Assembly: GCF_003807585.1 (NCBI RefSeq)
Contig: NZ_RMBX01000002.1
Span: 372,001 to 436,000, forward strand
Source: Chitinophaga barathri
Lineage (GTDB): Bacteria > Bacteroidota > Bacteroidia > Chitinophagales > Chitinophagaceae
Direction of reading: 5' to 3'
DNA: 64,000 nt
In this document: positions 32,684 to 40,303 of the stretch, in pieces
Position numbering within the stretch: the first letter of the stretch is position 1
Layout of the letters: each line of letters starts with the position of its first letter
Made by a program: the position numbers and the translations under genes
Notes under the pieces: generated by a model
Databases searched by the model: none
Told to the model about the DNA's origin: nothing
What the model saw: the letters and a program-made list of their open reading frames with translations, nothing else

Positions 32684-33556
32684 TTATTGCTGCTTTCTGA
32701 TGTTGTAAAAATTAAACTCGTACCTTACCAGGAAACTCCTGTCCATCACCCGGTCCATATCCCCGTACAACTGCCAGCGGTAACCGAGGTCCACACGGGA
32801 GTTGCTGTTGATAATGAACTGCACGGCGGGCGCCATGTCCACGTAATAATTCCTGCGGTACTGGTCCAGGTTGCTCTTGCCGAGGAACTCCACATACAGG
32901 TTCACATTCGTCTGTTTGTAGTTTTTGTACTTACGCGGAAACAGCAGGTAACCGGCGGAAAGACTGTAGTTAAGCGCATTCTTCGAAAAGAAAAGCGGCA
33001 GCTCGTCTTTGGTGTTCTTAAAATACCGGTCGTATGCCACCGTGCCGGAAAGGGCCAGCTTGTGCAGCAGCTGTGTGGCTATGATGCCGCCGCTTACACC
33101 GGAGGCGCTGCCGTCCAGGTCCAGCTCTTCGTTGTTATAAGGCTTTGCGGTATGATCGTGGCCCTCGCCCATGGGCGGAATAAATGGGTTATTGATCAGC
33201 GAGCCTTTTACAAATGCCGCCATCCTGAAATGCGTCTGCACTTCGTCCATGGAAATGAAGCGGTATTTGGCGTATACGCTGGCGCCTTCAAACTCGAACT
33301 GTTTTTGCATCATATTCGAGAAATAACCACTGGCGTGCAGCATGAGTTTTTTGGAAAACCCGTACATCACTTCCGGCTGCAGGCGGTAGCCGGTATAATC
33401 GGCATGGTCCATCGGGAAAAACTTGTTCGTAAGCCGCACGCCCAGTGAACCTGTGGCCATATTGCTGGCCGGCTCCGAGTACACATACAGCTCCTGGCCG
33501 TGCGCGGCCGCAGCCGCACCTGTAAAGGCGAATAATAAAAAGAGTTGCTTCAGCAT
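32684..33556 (-). CDS. Outer-membrane beta-barrel protein of the copper cluster
   Basis: The 290-residue protein has a signal peptide (MLKQLFLLFAFTGAAAAAHGQ). The mature part shows amphipathic strands of about ten residues ending in aromatic residues (LVRYEFNFYNIRKQQ at the C-terminus). A loop carries GEGHDHTAKPYNNEE, a possible metal ligand set. No enzyme motif is seen. It is tightly packed between the HMA protein and the HMA-AraC regulator (10 and 2 bases), so it belongs to the copper unit. Its transport role is inferred. Confidence 0.72.
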   Translation of the reverse strand: MLKQLFLLFAFTGAAAAAHGQELYVYSEPASNMATGSLGVRLTNKFFPMDHADYTGYRLQPEVMYGFSKKLMLHASGYFSNMMQKQFEFEGASVYAKYRFISMDEVQTHFRMAAFVKGSLINNPFIPPMGEGHDHTAKPYNNEELDLDGSASGVSGGIIATQLLHKLALSGTVAYDRYFKNTKDELPLFFSKNALNYSLSAGYLLFPRKYKNYKQTNVNLYVEFLGKSNLDQYRRNYYVDMAPAVQFIINSNSRVDLGYRWQLYGDMDRVMDRSFLVRYEFNFYNIRKQQ

Positions 33557-33566
33557 GGTCAGGGGC

Positions 33567-34112
33567 TTAAATGGTTACGTGATACACTCTTTTACCGGCG
33601 GGTTTGGTACCGGGCTGGCAGCAGTCCGCCATGGTACCGGTGGCATAACAGGCCATTTTGGTCTGCGTGCTGTACTTCTTGTACGTTTTCGCGGATACGA
33701 AGTCTTTGTCTATCACGGTCACTTCTTTCTCACCCTGCAGGGTCTGCGGTTTTACATTTACAAAATGCAGCGTTTGCCCGCCAAACACGATATGTTTGTC
33801 GTTTTCAACTTTCACCTGGTCAAAGTCGGCTGTCACTTTCAGCGTGGCTACGGAAAATCCGGCGCCTTCCACTTTCTGTTTGATCTGGTCCAGGTTTACG
33901 GGCACGTTCGGTTTGAAATGGAGGATAAAGGTGGTGGTGTTCAGGTCTGTATCGATCTTATCCACGAAAGGAAGCGTTTTCAGGGCTTTTTGGGTGGCGT
34001 TGGAACACATGGCGCAGGTGAGGCCGGCGGCCTGTAATGCGGCTTTTTTGTATTGTGCGGAAGCGGTGAGCTGAGCACCAATGAGAGCTATAGCTAAGAG
34101 TATTGTTTTCAT
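33567..34112 (-). CDS. Exported heavy-metal-associated (HMA) domain protein
   Basis: The protein has 181 residues from MKTILLAIALIGAQ, with a signal peptide ending TASAQ. The HMA domain (about 22-90) has AAGLTCAMCSNATQKALKTL, with the CxxC copper site. The C-terminal half includes a further Cys cluster (MACYATGTMADCCQPG). It is a likely periplasmic copper chaperone. A start two codons upstream (34118) is also possible. It lies between the Cys-rich small protein and the beta-barrel gene in the leftward copper unit. Confidence 0.85.
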   Translation of the reverse strand: MKTILLAIALIGAQLTASAQYKKAALQAAGLTCAMCSNATQKALKTLPFVDKIDTDLNTTTFILHFKPNVPVNLDQIKQKVEGAGFSVATLKVTADFDQVKVENDKHIVFGGQTLHFVNVKPQTLQGEKEVTVIDKDFVSAKTYKKYSTQTKMACYATGTMADCCQPGTKPAGKRVYHVTI

Positions 34113-34201
34113 GATCATTCATTTTCGGGCACCAATTGCCCATTACATAATCGTGCTGTGAATACGCACGGATTTACGGGTCCTGGGGGAATGGTCCGGT
34201 A

Positions 34202-34582
34202 TCAGATCAGAAAAGTACAATGCTGTTTGTAGAGAGGCAGGGCCGGCGTCTGGGGCGGCGCATGCACGGGCGCCCATACTTTCAGTACGGGGGCGTTAAA
34301 AACGGGCTGCAGCCAGGAGGGCTGAAAGGCCAGGGGTACGGCCACCCAGTTTTCGGTGAGGCCCACGAAGGCTTTGGCGGCCTGGTGGGAATCGTCCATT
34401 TTGAAGAACTTCGCTTCGTCCTTGCAGCAATCACCTTTTAAAGGCATGCCGCATTTGGGGCAGGGCTCCTTAGAGGTATCACGCAGGTCCACGGAAGCCA
34501 GCTCGCCCATACAGTAATGCGCATTGACACTAAACCCACTGGTAATCAGCGTGTAAAGTATGGCAAAACATATGGTGAGCAT
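34202..34582 (-). CDS. Cys-rich exported protein with HYCMG motif
   Basis: The protein has 126 residues from ATG 34582 (MLTICFAILYTL). A GTG three codons upstream lies too near the -7 box at 34596-34603 to be transcribed. After the hydrophobic N-terminus come NAHYCMGELASVD, then EPCPKCGMPLKGDCCKDEAK, a CxxC...CC set of the HYC-type small proteins that stand beside metal genes in Bacteroidota. The C-terminus is Pro-rich and ends LYKQHCTFLI. It is a likely envelope protein binding copper or zinc, first gene of the leftward copper unit. Confidence 0.72.
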   Translation of the reverse strand: MLTICFAILYTLITSGFSVNAHYCMGELASVDLRDTSKEPCPKCGMPLKGDCCKDEAKFFKMDDSHQAAKAFVGLTENWVAVPLAFQPSWLQPVFNAPVLKVWAPVHAPPQTPALPLYKQHCTFLI

Positions 34583-34595
34583 TTTCTTCACAATA

Positions 34596-34603
34596 CAAAT
34601 TTA
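34596..34603 (-). promoter_or_regulatory. -7 box of the copper operon
   Basis: On the minus strand TAAATTTG matches TAnnTTTG. With the usual 7-base distance the transcript begins near 34589, only ~7 bases before the ATG at 34582. No -33 TTG is visible, which would suit activation by a regulator. Confidence 0.5.
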
Positions 34604-34631
34604 AGGCATTCCGGTTGAAATAACACAGCTG

Positions 34632-36614
34632 TTAGTTGATGAACCACCAGCGCAGGCCCACCCTCAGCGCAAAATCGTTGCTGGCGTACAGCGGGGCGTA
34701 GAAATTATAGTTCCAGACAAAGGAATTCAGGTTCTCCGCGCGTACATATGCCGTGAAAGACTTGATCCTGAAATGCACAAACGCGGCCACTTCAGGCGTG
34801 TTGCTGAACTGCTGGGTGTTCTGGTAGACGAACTGGCCTATTACCGGCGAATAATCGTCCGCATAATAAGGTGTGTTATATTTTCCTTCAAGACCGGTGT
34901 AAAGGTTCAGGTTTTTGAACAGGCGGGCCGTATACGCCATACGCAGCCTGGCCCAGAAGGCGGGTATCTGCACGGGGGCGCTGCCGGCGATCTGCTGGAA
35001 AGCGGCGTCTCCATCGAAGGTGAAGCTGCCAAGGTCTACGCGTTTGTAGGCCACCAACTGGAGGAGGTTGAACAGGCCGGTGAACTGGTCGCTTTCCTTA
35101 TAATTTTTAAAATACGTGTATTTGTTGAACAGGTAATAATTAGCCGTCAGCACATATTTCAGCTTCTTATTATCTGCGCTGAACTGTATCTGGGTGATGT
35201 TTTCCTTGTCCAGGTTCAGGTTCTGCCATGGTCTGTCCAGGTTGGAGCCGAAGTAGCGGTATACATACGAAGGTTCTTTATTCACGTTCATGGCCATCAG
35301 GCTCACGTTGCCCAGCGTTTCGTTGAGGAAGCGGCTGAGGCGGCCCATTACGGCGTAATCCCCGGCGTTTTCGCCCAATACGTAAAACTCGCCTTTGGCC
35401 TGGAGGTCCCAGCGCAGGTTACGGGTTTTGTTCCGGTATTCGCCATGCACCCTGAAGTTCATAAATGATATGGTGTCTGCCTGGAACCGTCCCGAAATAT
35501 TATCCAACCCGCCGCCCAGCTTAAAGAAGTGCGCCAGGTTGCCGCGTACCGGGAATTGCATGACGGATACATCGTTGCTGATGATGCGCCACTGGTGGCG
35601 GGTGAACACGCTGTCGTTGCCCGCCTTGGGTATATTGAAACCATATTTGCCGGCATACCAGGCTGAATCCGGCGCCGAGTCTATGAACTCGTAGGTGTTC
35701 TGCGTATAACTGAAAGTATGCTCCACCCTGAACAGCGGGTCGAATTTATAGATGTCCGTAGTGTCATTGATGTGAATGGAATCGCCCTTGCCCCAGTCGT
35801 ATTGCTGGCGGATCAGGATGCTGGCTTCCTGGTAATCGTTTTTGGTGGGGATGGATGTATTAAAAAAGCTGCTGCTGTTCTGATCGTTGTCACCGCCGAG
35901 GTTGGTGGGTATCAGGCGCAGCTGGGTATATTCCGGGTTCCGGAGGTCTTCGGGATTCTGTATGCCCCCGTTTTCACCCCCGTTCAGTTTGTTCAGGTAA
36001 TAACTCCCGAAGATATGATACCGTTTGTTCTGGCTGTTGTAATTGGCCGTCACGTTGTAATTGTCGTGGTTCGTGCTCTGGTTCCGGTAAAAACCGGGGG
36101 AGTTGATCTTGCGGTAGCCGAATGAAAAGTTGAACTTCTCCCCCCTGTTCTGTGTATGCATCAGGTTGATCATCTGCTCCTGTTTGGCGCCGATGAGGTA
36201 ACCCAGTTCGGAATAAGGGCGGTTGGTATTATAGAACTTCGCGTTGCCGTGATTGTAACCATATACGTCAAAGGCATGGAAGCCGGGGTCGAAGCCGGGG
36301 ATCATGCGGGGGCTGAGCAGCAGGTTGCGGGCGGCGTTGCCGTTATTGCCCAGGTTCATATAGGTGGCGGGCACACGCAGGTAGTTGAGCTGAAAGTCTG
36401 AAATGGTGGAATCAAGCATGAAGTCTGTGGGCTCATCCAGGTAACGGAAGCGGAGCGTGAGGGTATCAGGCTCGTGGTCGTGTTTGGTGGTATCGCGCTG
36501 CATGGAAGAATTACCCCCTCCGCCACCGGTCGGGAGGCGGTTGGTATTAAATTGCGCCCGGAGGGCTGAGCCGGAGCATACCAGCAGTAAAAAAACGATA
36601 GTGAAATGCCTCAT
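34632..36614 (-). CDS. Putative porin (Porin_10-type outer-membrane protein)
   Basis: The 660-residue protein has a signal peptide ending LRAQ, a Gly/Ser linker, and then about twenty amphipathic strands. Characteristic stretches are DPGFHAFDVYGYNHGNAKFYN, YSELGYLIGAKQEQMINLMHTQ and FSFGYRKINSPGFYRNQST; the end is ASNDFALRVGLRWWFIN. These match the large putative-porin family of Bacteroidota. The N-terminal TTKHDHEPDTLTL segment may touch metal. It lies 31 bases after the stop of the purine nucleoside phosphorylase gene, so the two may share a transcript. Confidence 0.85.
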   Translation of the reverse strand: MRHFTIVFLLLVCSGSALRAQFNTNRLPTGGGGGNSSMQRDTTKHDHEPDTLTLRFRYLDEPTDFMLDSTISDFQLNYLRVPATYMNLGNNGNAARNLLLSPRMIPGFDPGFHAFDVYGYNHGNAKFYNTNRPYSELGYLIGAKQEQMINLMHTQNRGEKFNFSFGYRKINSPGFYRNQSTNHDNYNVTANYNSQNKRYHIFGSYYLNKLNGGENGGIQNPEDLRNPEYTQLRLIPTNLGGDNDQNSSSFFNTSIPTKNDYQEASILIRQQYDWGKGDSIHINDTTDIYKFDPLFRVEHTFSYTQNTYEFIDSAPDSAWYAGKYGFNIPKAGNDSVFTRHQWRIISNDVSVMQFPVRGNLAHFFKLGGGLDNISGRFQADTISFMNFRVHGEYRNKTRNLRWDLQAKGEFYVLGENAGDYAVMGRLSRFLNETLGNVSLMAMNVNKEPSYVYRYFGSNLDRPWQNLNLDKENITQIQFSADNKKLKYVLTANYYLFNKYTYFKNYKESDQFTGLFNLLQLVAYKRVDLGSFTFDGDAAFQQIAGSAPVQIPAFWARLRMAYTARLFKNLNLYTGLEGKYNTPYYADDYSPVIGQFVYQNTQQFSNTPEVAAFVHFRIKSFTAYVRAENLNSFVWNYNFYAPLYASNDFALRVGLRWWFIN

Positions 36615-36644
36615 CCTGATGATTCGTGTGGGATCCGCAATTTG

Positions 36645-37463
36645 TTACAATTGTTGGACCAATTCGCTGAAAATATATGTTAAATGTGGTTCCGCTCCTT
36701 TGGCCGCGGCCAGTACTTCTTCGTGGGTGATCACATTGTCTTCGTCCCTGATGCCCAGGTCCGTGATCACGCTCATGGCAAATACCTTCAGGCCGCTGTG
36801 GATGGCTACGATCACTTCCGGCACGGTACTCATGCCCACGGCGTCTCCCCCGATGAAGTGCATGAATTTGTATTCCGCCCGGGTTTCGAAGGTAGGCCCC
36901 TGCACGCCCACGTATACGCCGGTATGTAAAGATATGCCTTTGGCGGAAGCAATTGCCTGTGCGGAGGTTATCAGTGTTTTAGCATATGGTTCGCTCATAT
37001 CCGGGAACCGGGGGCCCAGGGCGTCCTCGTTCCGGCCGCGGAGCGGGTGCTCCGGCTGGAGGTTGATATGATCGGTGATGATCATGAGGTCCCCCACGCG
37101 GAAATTTTTGTTCATCCCCCCGGCCGCATTGGAAATGAGCAGGGTATGAATGCCCAGGGCTTTCATGACCCTTACGGGAAAGGTGACCTGCTGCATGGTA
37201 AGGCCTTCGTAATAATGGAAACGGCCCGCCATGGCTACTACGGGCTTGCCGCCCAGCCGGCCCAGGATCAGTTTCCCGGAATGCCCTTCCACGGTGGCGG
37301 GAGGGAAATGGGGGATGTCTGAATAGGAGATCTCCGTCCGGTCGGTTATCTCCCCCGCCAGGTTCCCCAGGCCGCTGCCCAGGATGATGCCCGACAGGGG
37401 TGTTTCCTTCGCAAACTGCCTTATATAAGCCGTTGCTTCATTGATCTGTACCAGCATAGCCAT
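36645..37463 (-). CDS. punA: Purine-nucleoside phosphorylase, trimeric type
   Basis: The protein has 272 residues. Signature segments: IILGSGLGNLAGEI (phosphate loop), GHSGKLILGRLGGKPVVAMAGRFHYYEG, then LISNAAGGMN, DHINLQPEHPLRG and GPTFETRAEYKFMHFIGGDAVGMSTVPEVI. It cleaves guanosine and inosine with phosphate to base plus ribose-1-phosphate. The ATG at 37463 and a second in-frame ATG at 37457 are both possible. CAAAGTTA (37477-37484) provides an exact -7 box on this strand. Confidence 0.94.
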   Translation of the reverse strand: MAMLVQINEATAYIRQFAKETPLSGIILGSGLGNLAGEITDRTEISYSDIPHFPPATVEGHSGKLILGRLGGKPVVAMAGRFHYYEGLTMQQVTFPVRVMKALGIHTLLISNAAGGMNKNFRVGDLMIITDHINLQPEHPLRGRNEDALGPRFPDMSEPYAKTLITSAQAIASAKGISLHTGVYVGVQGPTFETRAEYKFMHFIGGDAVGMSTVPEVIVAIHSGLKVFAMSVITDLGIRDEDNVITHEEVLAAAKGAEPHLTYIFSELVQQL

Positions 37464-37476
37464 GATTTGTGCCCGG

Positions 37477-37484
37477 CAAAGTTA
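37477..37484 (-). promoter_or_regulatory. -7 box of the purine nucleoside phosphorylase gene
   Basis: TAACTTTG on the minus strand, exact TAnnTTTG match, 13 bases from the start codon. No well-spaced -33 element. Confidence 0.5.
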
Positions 37485-37573
37485 ATTCTATATAACATAT
37501 CATCATCTCCCCCCAAAGAAATCCCTATTCTAAAACATAATTTGCCTAAATTAGCGGCCAAATTTAATTACCG

Positions 37574-38788
37574 ATGAATTTACACGAGTACCAGGCTAAA
37601 GAACTGCTGAAAAAATATAACGTACCGGTACAGGAAGGTATCCCGGTAGATACTCCAGAAGCGGCTGCGGAAGCATATAAGCAACTGAAAGTGCAATATG
37701 GCAACAACTTCGCGGTTGTAAAAGCACAGATCCACGCTGGTGGCCGTGGTAAAGGCCTGATTGAAGGTACCAAACAACATGGCGTAGCGGTAGGAAAAAG
37801 CTCAGAAGATATCAAAACCATCGCCGGGAACATCCTGGGCGGTACCCTGGTGACCGTACAGACCGGCCCCGCGGGTAAAGTGGTGAATAAAGTACTGGTT
37901 GCCCAGGACGTATATTATGACGGCCCCGCCAAACGCGAGGAGTTTTACCTCTCCATCCTGCTGGACAGGGCAAGCGGCCAGAATATGATCGTATATTCCA
38001 CAGAAGGCGGCATGAGCATCGAAGACGTAGCGCATGACACTCCTGAGAAAATATACCGCGAACGCGTACAGCCTAATATGCCCCTCCAGGGCTTCCAGGC
38101 GCGCAAGATCGCGTTTAACCTCGGCGTAACCGGCGAGGCCTTCAAAAACATGGTGAAATTTGTGACCAACCTGTACAACGCGTACGTGGGCCTGGACGCC
38201 GCCATGATCGAGATCAACCCGCTGTTCAAAGCGGCGGACGATAAAGTGATCGCGGTAGATTGCAAACTGAGCCTGGACGACAACGCCCTGCTCCGTCACC
38301 CGGACCTGGTAGCCCTGCGCGATGTAACCGAAGAAGATCCCACCGAAGTGGAAGCAGGCAAACACAACCTGAACTTCGTAAAACTGGACGGTAACGTAGG
38401 CTGTATGGTAAACGGCGCCGGCCTGGCCATGGCTACCATGGACATGATCAAACTCTCCGGCGGCGAACCCGCGAACTTCCTGGACGTAGGCGGTACCGCA
38501 AACGCACAGACCGTGGAAGCAGGCTTCCGCATCATCCTGAAAGATCCTAAAGTAAAAGCGATCCTGATCAATATCTTTGGCGGTATCGTTCGTTGCGACA
38601 GGGTGGCACAGGGTGTGATCGACGCTTACAAATCCATCGGCACCATCACCGTTCCCATTATCGTACGCCTGCAAGGCACCAACGCTGCTGAAGCAAAAGT
38701 GCTGATCGAGGAAAGCGGCCTGAAAGTACAGAGCGCCATCCTGCTGAGCGAAGCGGCTGACCTGGTGAACAAGGCGGTGAACGCTTAA
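37574..38788 (+). CDS. sucC: Succinate--CoA ligase (ADP-forming) beta subunit
   Basis: The protein has 404 residues. It opens MNLHEYQAKELLKKYNVPVQ. The ATP-grasp domain contains VVKAQIHAGGRGKGL and EINPLF, and the C-terminal CoA-ligase domain has NGAGLAMATMDMIKLSGG, FLDVGGTANAQTVEAGF, and INIFGGIVRCDRVAQGVIDA. It makes succinate and ATP from succinyl-CoA in the TCA cycle together with SucD. sucD is not adjacent here: a terminator follows directly. Codon use is that of a highly expressed gene. Confidence 0.96.
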   Translation: MNLHEYQAKELLKKYNVPVQEGIPVDTPEAAAEAYKQLKVQYGNNFAVVKAQIHAGGRGKGLIEGTKQHGVAVGKSSEDIKTIAGNILGGTLVTVQTGPAGKVVNKVLVAQDVYYDGPAKREEFYLSILLDRASGQNMIVYSTEGGMSIEDVAHDTPEKIYRERVQPNMPLQGFQARKIAFNLGVTGEAFKNMVKFVTNLYNAYVGLDAAMIEINPLFKAADDKVIAVDCKLSLDDNALLRHPDLVALRDVTEEDPTEVEAGKHNLNFVKLDGNVGCMVNGAGLAMATMDMIKLSGGEPANFLDVGGTANAQTVEAGFRIILKDPKVKAILINIFGGIVRCDRVAQGVIDAYKSIGTITVPIIVRLQGTNAAEAKVLIEESGLKVQSAILLSEAADLVNKAVNA

Positions 38789-38816
38789 CCGAACAGAATA
38801 TTGTTCTATCATATGA

Positions 38817-38846
38817 ATGGCCGGCATTATCGCCGGCCATTTTTTT
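38817..38846 (+). terminator. sucC terminator
   Basis: ATGGCCGGC (38817-38825) pairs with GCCGGCCAT (38832-38840) around ATTATC, then TTTTTTG. Confidence 0.9.
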
Positions 38847-38849
38847 GCC

Positions 38850-38857
38850 TATCTTTG
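38850..38857 (+). promoter_or_regulatory. -7 box of the DUF4407 gene
   Basis: TATCTTTG, exact TAnnTTTG, starts three bases beyond the sucC terminator's T-run and 75 bases before the ATG at 38925. No -33 TTG at the right distance. Confidence 0.45.
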
Positions 38858-38924
38858 AAGTCCATCCTTTTTATATATAGAACGTGCGTCAGGTTAATAG
38901 TTCAACTACTAACATTGAATCTTT

Positions 38925-39983
38925 ATGCTACGCATCCGCCAATTCTTTCTGATCTGTTCCGGGGCACACCTGCCCATGCTTCGCCGCGCGCCTTCCGAGC
39001 TTAACAAGTACGCGGGCATCGGCGCCACCGTATTTTTTACCGGTCTTTTTGCCGCCATATCAGCAGGCTACGCCCTCTGGACCATCTTCCGGCAACCCTG
39101 GATCGCCCTGCTGTTCGCCATCGTATGGGGGCTCATGATCTTTAACCTGGACCGCTACATCGTGTCCAGCATGAAAAAACGCGAACGTTTCGGGCAGGAA
39201 CTGTGGATGGCCACACCCCGTATCATCCTCGCCGTGCTCATCGCCGTGGTGATCTCCAAACCGCTGGAACTGAAAATATTTGATACCGAGATACAGGCCG
39301 AACTGATCATTATGGAACAGCAGAAGTTCCGTGAACAGGAAACCAAAGTATCCGAACGTTATCTCACCCGCAGCAACGAACTGAAAGCCCGCCTTGCTGC
39401 AGTACAGCAGGAAATGGCCGTACAGGCCGCCCGCCGCGACACCCTGCAGCTGCTCGCCCAGCAGGAAGCGGACGGTACCGGCGGCTCACGGGTAAAAAAC
39501 CTGGGGCCTATCTATAAAGCCAAAAAAGCCGATGCGGACAGTGCATCAGCCACCCTTGCCGCGCTGGCGATCCGCCAGAAGGCGCTCCGTGAGGAACTGG
39601 CGAAGGTGGATAGTACCGTCACCGGGGATATTGCGGGCCTGCAACGCGGCCGGCTGAACGGCATGGCCTCCCGCCTGGAAGCGCTGGGCCGGATCACCGC
39701 CGCCAGCCAGGCCATCCGCTGGGCAAACTGGTTCATCATGCTGCTGTTCATCGCTATCGAAACCGCCCCTGTATTCGTCAAACTCATTTCCCCCCGCGGC
39801 CCTTACGACGACCTGCAGGACCAGCACGAGTTTTCCTTTACCATGCACCGGAAAGAAAAGAAAACTATCCTCCAGATGGAAACCGAAGACCGCATCGCGA
39901 AAAAAGAAGCGGAACTGGGTATAAGGAAAGGGGGTGAAAGCCTTGGCCGGCAGGCTGGCGGCGGCCAGACCGCGTTTTCTTAA
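38925..39983 (+). CDS. DUF4407 membrane protein with long coiled-coil loop
   Basis: The 352-residue protein has two membrane helices near the N-terminus (GIGATVFFTGLFAAISAGYA and the following LFAIVWGLMIFNLDRYIV), a third at ~100-120, a long charged helix (~130-270, EQQKFREQETKVSERYLTR onward) that looks extracytoplasmic and coiled, and a last helix (WFIMLLFIAIETAPVFVKLI). FNLDRYIVSSMKKRERFGQE is characteristic of DUF4407. Function is unknown. It stands alone between sucC and the DUF4139 gene. Confidence 0.85.
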   Translation: MLRIRQFFLICSGAHLPMLRRAPSELNKYAGIGATVFFTGLFAAISAGYALWTIFRQPWIALLFAIVWGLMIFNLDRYIVSSMKKRERFGQELWMATPRIILAVLIAVVISKPLELKIFDTEIQAELIIMEQQKFREQETKVSERYLTRSNELKARLAAVQQEMAVQAARRDTLQLLAQQEADGTGGSRVKNLGPIYKAKKADADSASATLAALAIRQKALREELAKVDSTVTGDIAGLQRGRLNGMASRLEALGRITAASQAIRWANWFIMLLFIAIETAPVFVKLISPRGPYDDLQDQHEFSFTMHRKEKKTILQMETEDRIAKKEAELGIRKGGESLGRQAGGGQTAFS

Positions 39984-40302
39984 TAATGCGCCCGGCCTGT
40001 TCTTATAGCGCCGCCGGCCCGCATAGACCTCCGCTACTTGATAGTATTTTGCCTTTTACCGGAAAACAACCCCGTTATATACTGGAAATAACCGGGGAAC
40101 AGCCATGGTGGATATAGGAGAGATACAGGCAAGGCGGACGTGAGGTGGAGGTGAGGCGGACATGATCCGGAGTTGACCCGGCTAATATGCTATCAGTATC
40201 CGGTGGCCGGGTAAAGGGCATAAAAAAGACCGCATGTATAATTTTTTACCGGGTATTTATGGAATCAGGACAAAAAACACATCCTGACCCAAAATACCCG
40301 GT
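39984..40302. other. Intergenic region with 11-bp array and start-codon hairpin
   Basis: No gene seen. The stretch holds a phased GGA array (40131-40185) and, at its right end, an inverted repeat that closes on the start codon of the DUF4139 gene. Confidence 0.6.
40131..40185 (+). repeat. 11-bp phased array (GAGGTGGAGGT type)
   Basis: Units AAGGCGGACGT, GAGGTGGAGGT, GAGGCGGACAT, GATCCGGAGTT and a weak fifth, GACCCGGCTAA. GGA recurs at offset 5 in the first four. The sequence is unlike the arrays at 27.7 and 61.5 kb but the period and GGA phase are the same. Confidence 0.85.
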
Positions 40303-40303
40303 A
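40247..40303 (+). promoter_or_regulatory. Leader hairpin enclosing the DUF4139 ribosome-binding region
   Basis: TACCGGGTATTT (40247-40258) is fully complementary to AAATACCCGGTA (40292-40303), whose last A is the first base of the ATG. An inner stem TCAGGA (40265-40270)/TCCTGA (40282-40287) adds to it. In RNA this would bury the initiation site. Confidence 0.65.
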
